Shown here: one piece after another, positions 50,902-57,500 of the stretch | Numbering within the stretch: the stretch's first letter is position 1 | How the letters are laid out: the number at the start of each line of letters is the position of its first letter | Assembly: GCA_009746045.1 (NCBI GenBank) | Contig: RPFO01000213.1 | Location: 1 to 57,500 of the forward strand | DNA: 57,500 nucleotides | From: Mesostigma viride | Lineage: Eukaryota; Streptophyta; Mesostigmatophyceae; Mesostigmatales; Mesostigmataceae | Direction: 5' to 3' | Notes under the pieces: generated by a model | What the model was told of the DNA's origin: nothing | Seen by the model: only the letters and a program-made list of their open reading frames with translations | Database searches by the model: none | Program-made: the position numbers and the translations under genes

Positions 50902-51458
50902 AGCGCAGGCCAGAAATCGGGAGAATCCGGACCATGGTAGCTCGGGCCTGCCGTTATCTTGTCCGCGTGTTCAAGTCGTTCAGGATGATGAATATGAATG
51001 GTGATGGAAATGTGTAGCCTTGTGCATTGAAATTATGGCTGGCTTAAGTGTAGAGCGACTAGATGACCTATACGGCCGGTGGGGCCGGAAACAACTTGCT
51101 TGATCAGGGCGTGTGTTTCGAGCCTAACTGGCCGGGAGCTAGTGTCTAGTGGTGATCACCATTGCTGCGATCGCTCTCCCACCATTTATTATTACCATTA
51201 CCATTTTCTTTTCTTTTTTCTTTCTTTCTTTAAATTCTTTTTTCTTTTTCCCTTTGTAATGTACACTCCTTACTTATTCTTTTAGCCCCTTCGTGTGTCA
51301 AGGAGACATTGAACCAGCGCAGGCCAGAAATCGGGAGAATCCGGACCATGGTAGCTAGACCCTGCCGTTATCTTGTCCACGTGTTCGAGTCGTTCAGGAT
51401 GATGAATATGAATGGTAATGGAAATGTGTAGCCTTGTGCATTGAAATTATGGCTGGCT
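50888..51458 (+). repeat. Direct repeat of a 160-bp LINE segment
   Basis: 50,888-51,047 and 51,298-51,458 are nearly identical (TCAAGGAGACA, CAGCGCAGGCCAGAAATCGG, GTTCAGGATGATGAATATGA). They are spaced 410 bp apart, with a T-rich stretch between them (about 51,190-51,260). Confidence 0.85.
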
Positions 51459-51663
51459 TACGTGTAGAGTTCCGCGACCGCTTCAAGCTGTTGGGGAGCT
51501 GGCTTCCTGACACTGCCGACGATGTGGACACCCGCATCGGCCTTGCCTGGGCCAAGCTCCGTTCGCTCAAACCCTACTGGCGCTCCAAGGGCCTGGGCGA
51601 GCACCGCAAGCGCATGCTCTTCAAGGTCCTCGTCCTCACGGTGCTCACGTATGGCGCCCATAT
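51434..51663 (+). pseudogene. LINE ORF2 fragment (region after the reverse-transcriptase core)
   Basis: Encodes FRDRFKLLGSWLPDTADDVD, TRIGLAWAKLRSLKPYWRSK and HRKRMLFKVLVLTVLTYGA. This is the YLG...I..R...A..A...L...W...K..L.....L..L.YG pattern typical of L1/RTE-type ORF2 downstream of the reverse-transcriptase domain. It stops abruptly at 51,663, where the duplicated segment begins. No catalytic YxDD is included. Confidence 0.65.
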
Positions 51664-52258
51664 AATGAGAATGAAAGGTGCGGTCCTTTATGGCACCGCC
51701 ACCTTCATGACAGGCAATCCGGCCCAACCAGCCGATTCTTGAGACCATGCTTTATCATTAAAGCAACCAAAAGACATTTCAATTCCAATGAGATACATGA
51801 CGAATTACAAAGAGTGTCGAGTTGTAATGTTGTAGTTATAAGAGCAGCTGTGAGGTCCCTTGGTTGACGTCACTGCAGGCCCCTTGTGGCGGCAGTGCGC
51901 GTGTGTTCCCGACCTAGTTCCTACTGGCATTCTTGCCAACGACGACCAGGGTGCCCGAAGGCCCTGTCCCTTGTCTCGTTCTCAGTCTTACACACATTCT
52001 TAACAAAACCAATACATTGTCATATCCGTCAGTCCATCCTCATGGCAACTGACTGCATGCAACCACTCACGGGGGCTGCTCCGGGCTGCTCGAACTATTT
52101 CACCCCATGAAGACAACAAACCAGTTGTAAGGGAGAGAAACGGACGAACAACGACCACCATGGTTCGTTGCTCATCCTTCTATACTGCTCAAAGCTCAAA
52201 CCTGGCGGCTGGCGCCACTAGCGCCACTTTAGACATCAGCCAATCATAACATTGTCTA
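51664..52258. repeat. Duplicated segment, left part (second copy at 56,499-57,094)
   Basis: From AATGAGAATGAAAGGTGCGG to CATAACATTGTCTA the two copies differ by only a few bases (one extra A, CAGCC/CAGTC, TAAGG/TGAGG). The copies diverge exactly at the TA at 52,257-52,258, where the transposon at 52,259 begins. Confidence 0.95.
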
Positions 52259-55200
52259 CACATCACCTAAAAACGGCCTTTTTTGTTACATGGGGTCATA
52301 TCTCCCACACATATAGTCAGATCGGGGTGCCTTTCTGGACTTAAGGTCCCCCTAGGACCCTGTTCACATCACATTAATTGGGGGGCCAACTGACCTATTT
52401 TTAGCATCAAACCGTGACGTGGAAAAGTGCAAAAAACGATGTTTTCCAGGCATAAGGAGGCATAGCAGCCACACACAAGTAGTAAATGTAGTCCAATTCA
52501 GCTGGAAATGGTCATGCTTATTAATTTATATCCAAAGACAAAAACCGCCCTTAAGTATGCAATGTAGGACCAAACTATGTGCTATAATTCTGGCATACAT
52601 GAGCCAAAACACCGTTTTAGTGCATTATTTTCAAACTTATGAAGCCCCTGCCAGCACATATGCGGCCCAATCATGCCAGAATTCGTCACATTAATAGCAC
52701 AATACTTGAATTTACACTAGAACACAAGTTGGACATATTAGGACCACTGCCGGCCCACTAAAAGTGACGGATGCAAGCAGAAATAGAGCGATTTTTGCAA
52801 AAATACTCCATATTCTGCGCCATTGTCTTGGAAAACTTTGCATTCTTCACTCAATTATCGTCATGGCTGTCATGGGATTCATATACATGCCACTGGGGCT
52901 GGATACATTAGCCAACACAGACTAAAAAAGCGATCATCAAGGGATAAAATCACCATCAATCACAGTAGATGCTGGCATTCGGAACAAGCACCATAGTGCC
53001 TACAAGCCTCAAGAAGGGGAGCTTGGCTGACCAGTCGTGCCTGTCGGCTGACCAGTCTCTTTTCTAAACGGGCCCCGCTCGGCAGCACACACAATCTCCT
53101 TTGCAGTACTTGGCCCACTCTGCTGGGCACCCCTGCTGTGCGTGTCTTATAGCAGCTAATCCAAATATATATCTGCCAGGTGCCTCTCTGCTACATGGAA
53201 ATACAAAGCGCAATCAAGGACAGCAGTGGCTTGGGCTGCTATTCAATTGAGCTCAGCACCTAGCTGCTGTACAACATAATTCTGCATCAGTGCCTGTCCT
53301 AATTGCGCCCCCCCGCCCCCTTGCCATCATCGTCATGCTCATCATAGTCTTTGGAACGTGCACTGAACTCCAACCCTTGGACAGTCCATAGGTCATTAAG
53401 AATCTGTGCATGTAATGCTAGCTCTTCTCAGTTGAACTCATCTACCACCCTCTCATGGTCGTGTCATCTCTCATGTAATCCACCTAGGTTTATCGTGGCC
53501 ACTGATCTTTCAGCCCCTCCTGACATCAAAATCTGGGCAAACACACTGTTGACATCGCCCTTCCGTTTTAGCCTGCATGGCTCCTCATGTTTACCCTTAT
53601 CTCATCCCTCAACACACCTATAACTGTCTATTCATCCCCCTTGCATAGGCGGTGCATAACTGCGGCATGATGGGGGCTTGCCAAAAATAGGTGTAAAATG
53701 CATGGGATGGCACGGGGAGGCTCACACTCATCGGTTTACAATCACACTCATGTGCTAACAGTGTCCCTCTCTGCTTTTGACACTGCATGCACATGCATTT
53801 CCTACCGGCTATATCAAGCCTTTAGTGTGGTTTGGTGCATCAAGAGAAATGGCAGGTCAGCTGAGTGCATCAGACCACATTTGTGTTAAGTGTACGCTTG
53901 CAACGCTGTTTGCCCACCGCATGGAGCTCCCCTTTCGGACAGTGGCGCAAGTAGCACTTACACCTTACTCCCAGCCGCTCACCCTGCCCATGCTAGCAAC
54001 AAGAACAAATGCATGGTCCCCATCCCAACGTAAGGTGCATCACATGGATGGCCCTGCCATCACCTAGCAGTGTGCCACCCCTCTCCACCTCAACCTACTC
54101 TGAAATGCCAGGGCCCCAACAAACCTTTCAAGACATGGCACTCCTCAAAGAAGGCAACCCCTCAAAGAAGGCGAGGCAGTTTAGGTCTAGGGGGGCTTTG
54201 GGTAAGTTAAAAGATGATAGAGTTCACTAACACAGGCCACGGCAACGACAACCTGCCTCACCCGCTGCATCCATACATCACAAGCCATAAACTGCACAGC
54301 CTCGCATGATTGCCTAAGGGTCACGTGATCCAAGGTGCCCTTCAGGCTCACCCCACACCCCAGCACACCGGCCCATCCTCACCACCCCACTGGTCATAGT
54401 CATCTACAGTGGCATCAAACTCCTCTAGGACAGAGTGCAGTAAAGGCAACATAGACGTCCTGACACAATTGAATAAGAACGTGGCTGCTACCTACTGCCC
54501 TTAATAAAAAATGTCCATGGCTTGCACAAATACGCATTCAATTCTTCAAGCAAGCATGCTAACACCTTCACAGCACATCCCAAGGTTTATATCCATCGAG
54601 CTTTGTCAACAAGCATGACTTCCTGATGCAAACTTAGCTGTCAAGCTAGGAGGAGGAAAGCTAGGTAAAGAGGTGAGATAGACCCCCCCACAGCACCTTC
54701 CTGCACCAAAACCATGACAATATCATCCAGAGCTTGCTAAATACGTACAGCTAGCCGGTAGCGGGCGACCTTGCAGTCCAGGTTCAGCGCGAACATCTCG
54801 TGTCAGCACCCGGCGGAGATGGCGGACGCGAACCCACAATGCTATAAAAGCGAGTCATAAGACTATTTCGGGGAGCGGTGAACGGCTTGGAACACCGAAG
54901 GTATGCCGCGACAAAAGCCTGAAGTTTTTCTCGGAAATACACGCCTGGATGTGGATTAGGGCACCGTTGTCGTGCTTGTGCTTGCGTTGCGAGCAGGCAA
55001 CCAGTGTTTCTTGCAGTGTCGAGCAGTAACAGATGGTGGCGCGAGAGCAATATGTGACTTTTAAATCATGGCTACACAGCTTACACCTCCGCAGGCATGT
55101 TGGAACAAGCCCCGCCATGCCGTGAGCCGAAAAAAAGGAAGAAACGCATCAAGCAAGGACGGTCGTAAACGTCACTGAAAACAGCAAAATCTGACCTGCC

Positions 55201-55663
55201 GGCAGGTAATGCGACAGCCTGGAAAATGTGATTCGTTTCTCGAAAAACTGATTAGCGCTCGTGAAAGTAGACTTGAAGCCCATTCGGATTCCACCTTTTG
55301 GGAATTGTGAGCTTCCAACAAAAAAGTTTCCCCCACAATTAATAAACATGCATTTTCGCTGCCAATTCCAGATCTGGCCGACACAAAAAATCAGCGTCTC
55401 AGTTTGCGAATTATTTTGACGCATGAACATACGCGAATAATATCTACCATGCATCATCGCAAAGCAGGAGAGTTTACGCGTCGTTTGCATCCATCGCAGC
55501 GACTTAACATGCATAATTGACTTTTGACTGATATTCCGGCGGACATAGGGTCGACAGCCATGCGAGGTGGAATTTTTCTGGTCCCGTCGTCCTCAACGCG
55601 ACGCGTTCGCGCCAAAATTCCCAGGATCTCATGTAACCGGACGGACCGATTTTAGGTGATGTG
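52259..55663. mobile_element. 3.4-kb DNA transposon with TA target-site duplication and a preserved empty site
   Basis: The left end reads CACATCACCTAAAAACGG. The right end is the reverse complement of CACATCACCTAAAATCGG, and imperfect similarity continues to about 39 bp (both contain GTTACATG). TA flanks both ends (52,257-52,258 and 55,664-55,665). Removing 3,405 bp plus one TA rejoins ...ACATTGTC-TA-ATTTCCGACAAG..., which is exactly the sequence at 57,085-57,105. A TA duplication suits Tc1/mariner-like or ISL2EU-like transposons. I could not identify a transposase; most of 52,300-54,750 has no notable open frame. Confidence 0.88.
54784..55514 (-). CDS. Possible broken transposon-encoded protein, unrecognised
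   Basis: Overlapping minus-strand frames just inside the right end of the transposon: one of 121 codons (55,514-55,149) and others of about 88 codons (55,118-54,784). They contain CKLCSHDLKVTYCSR and HPGVYFREKLQAFVAAYLRC but no DDE motif that I can place. The position inside the transposon suggests a remnant of its own gene. Confidence 0.25.
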
Positions 55664-56052
55664 TAATTTCCGACAAGCTAAACTTCAAGCTTTATCTGTC
55701 AAGCGAACACAAATATACAAGGGCAAATCTATCGGCTATGCCAGGCACCGCCTGGGGCTTCCTTGCATTTGTGTCTGGTGTCCCACGTTGAAATCCTGAA
55801 ATTGCACATCTGCTCAGTGCCTCGCCGGCTTGCTGCGTACCAGCATTCGGCAAACTGCCCTTGTGACGAATGTCAGTGAAATTCAGGTCCGCCCAAAAGT
55901 TCCGTCAGCAAATTCAGCGGACTTGGCGCGTGAGTACAATTGAGATCCGCGGCGTCAGTACCGGGCCGCGGTATAGCAACCCGCACAAGGCTGCGGACGT
56001 CAGAATTACGCTAAAATCTGAATTGCGGACGTGATAGATCACGGACGCGACA
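55664..56052. repeat. Duplicated segment, right part (second copy at 57,093-57,481)
   Basis: From TAATTTCCGACAAGC to GGACGCGACAGC the copies are virtually identical. Here it is separated from its left part (51,664-52,258) by the transposon. Confidence 0.95.
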
Positions 56053-56498
56053 GCTGTCGCGTTTGCGTGCCATATCATCCTAGACTGGTCATTACCGCTT
56101 CTTGGAATGCATCCACTATCAGCAGTAATCATGTGTGAGATATGCCACCTCCCCCCCCACTATTTAGCTCACAACAACGTGAGAGCAAAAAGTGAAAGAA
56201 AGGCATCTCACACTAAAGAAGGAAGCCCAAAGAGGGCGTCATTCCAGGCAGCAGCAAAAAGGAAAAAAAAATCCAGCTGCTCCAAGATGCTTTTCCAGGA
56301 TCAGCAACAACCTTAACATGCATGCTTTTAAAGGCTTAGCAATAACCCCTTCAATGGCTTTTTACCGGGAAAAGCCTAACCTCTTCAGATGCTTTTGAAG
56401 GCTAAGCAATAACCTCTTCCTTGTGCTTCCCTGGGTGAAGCAGGAGGAACATCCAGGCTGGCCGGACTGAACCCATCATGGGTTGTTCGTCCGTTTAA
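56053..56498. other. Spacer between the two duplicated segments
   Basis: No gene. Contains imperfect repeats of GATGCTTTT...GGCTTAGCAATAACC (about 56,287-56,415). Confidence 0.5.
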
Positions 56499-57482
56499 AA
56501 TGAGAATGAAAGGTGCGGTCCTTTATGGCACCGCCACCTTCATGACAGGCAATCCGGCCCAACCAGCCGATTCTTGAGACCATGCTTTATCATTAAAGCA
56601 ACCAAAAGACATTTCAATTCCAATGAGATACATGACGAATTACAAAAGAGTGTCGAGTTGTAATGTTGTAGTTATAAGAGCAGCTGTGAGGTCCCTTGGT
56701 TGACGTCACTGCAGGCCCCTTGTGGCGGCAGTGCGCGTGTGTTCCCGACCTAGTTCCTACTGGCATTCTTGCCAACGACGACCAGGGTGCCCGAAGGCCC
56801 TGTCCCTTGTCTCGTTCTCAGTCTTACACACATTCTTAACAAAACCAATACATTGTCATATCCGTCAGTCCATCCTCATGGCAACTGACTGCATGCAACC
56901 ACTCACGGGGGCTGCTCCGGGCTGCTCGAACTATTTCACCCCATGAAGACAACAAACCAGTTGTGAGGGAGAGAAACGGACGAACAACGACCACCATGGT
57001 TCGTTGCTCATCCTTCTATACTGCTCAAAGCTCAAACCTGGCGGCTGGCGCCACTAGCGCCACTTTAGACATCAGTCAATCATAACATTGTCTAATTTCC
57101 GACAAGCTAAACTTCAAGCTTTATCTGTCAAGCGAACACAAATATACAAGGGCAAATCTATCGGCTATGCCAGGCACCGCCTGGGGCTTCCTTGCATTTG
57201 TGTCTGGTGTCCCACGTTGAAATCCTGAAATTGCACATCTGCTCAGTGCCTCGCCGGCTTGCTGCGTACCAGCATTCGGCAAACTGCCCTTGTGACGAAT
57301 GTCAGTGAAATTCAGGTCCGCCCAAAAGTTCCGTCAGCAAATTCAGCGGACTTGGCGCGTGAGTACAATTGAGATCCGCGGCGTCAGTACCGGGCCGCGG
57401 TATAGCAACCCGCACAAGGCTGCGGACGTCAGAATTACGCTAAAATCTGAATTGCGGACGTGATAGATCACGGACGCGACAG
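56499..57482. repeat. Uninterrupted copy of the duplicated segment (empty site at 57,093-57,094)
   Basis: Carries the left part (56,499-57,094) and right part (57,093-57,481) joined through a single TA. It has no obvious terminal inverted repeats. It could be a segmental duplication or a repetitive element whose own ends I cannot classify. Confidence 0.92.
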
Positions 57483-57500
57483 CCGAGGCGTGGACAATCC

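Noticed and set aside
56499-57482. Terminal inverted repeats of the 985-bp duplicated segment
   Set aside because: Its ends (AATGAGAATG and CGACAGC) are not inverted copies, so I left it as an unclassified duplication.

Overview
This is nuclear DNA from an intron-rich, moderately GC-rich eukaryote. Genes have many short exons with GT-AG introns and C-rich 3' splice regions, lie far apart, and are embedded in LINE-type retroelements, DNA-transposon relics and very long simple repeats. This fits a microalga or similar protist, with a green alga as the best guess, but no rRNA or organelle marker is present to settle the lineage.

Layout. About 1-9,450 is gene-free repeat land: a 117-bp-arm palindrome, a decayed DDE transposase, a 1.55-kb compound microsatellite, a 173-bp tandem repeat, a nested octamer minisatellite and an ORF1-type retroelement relic. 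About 9,050-16,100 holds several LINE fragments, one clean retroelement insertion with a 12-bp target-site duplication, and a MITE with an 8-bp target-site duplication. 16,110-23,777 (minus) is a ten-exon gene whose exons join in phase. It encodes an ERI1-like DEDDh exonuclease domain fused to a TatD-like domain, both missing catalytic residues. 24,853 to 34,984, possibly to 36,034 (plus), is a long unrecognised gene whose introns carry seven microsatellite arrays. 36,690-41,210 is a nest of ORF1-only LINE-like elements. 42,362-46,739 (minus) is a six-exon secreted protein resembling a permuted papain-like hydrolase. 47,550-48,676 (plus) is a three-exon ROMO1/Mgr2-family gene of the mitochondrial inner membrane. 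50,292-57,500 is again mobile DNA, including a 3.4-kb transposon whose empty site is preserved in a duplicated copy 1.4 kb away.

The four genes form two head-to-head pairs: ERI1-TatD with the unknown gene, and the permuted papain-like gene with ROMO1. The gene models are my own splice reconstructions. They rest on GT-AG sites, phase agreement and family similarity, with no transcript support.
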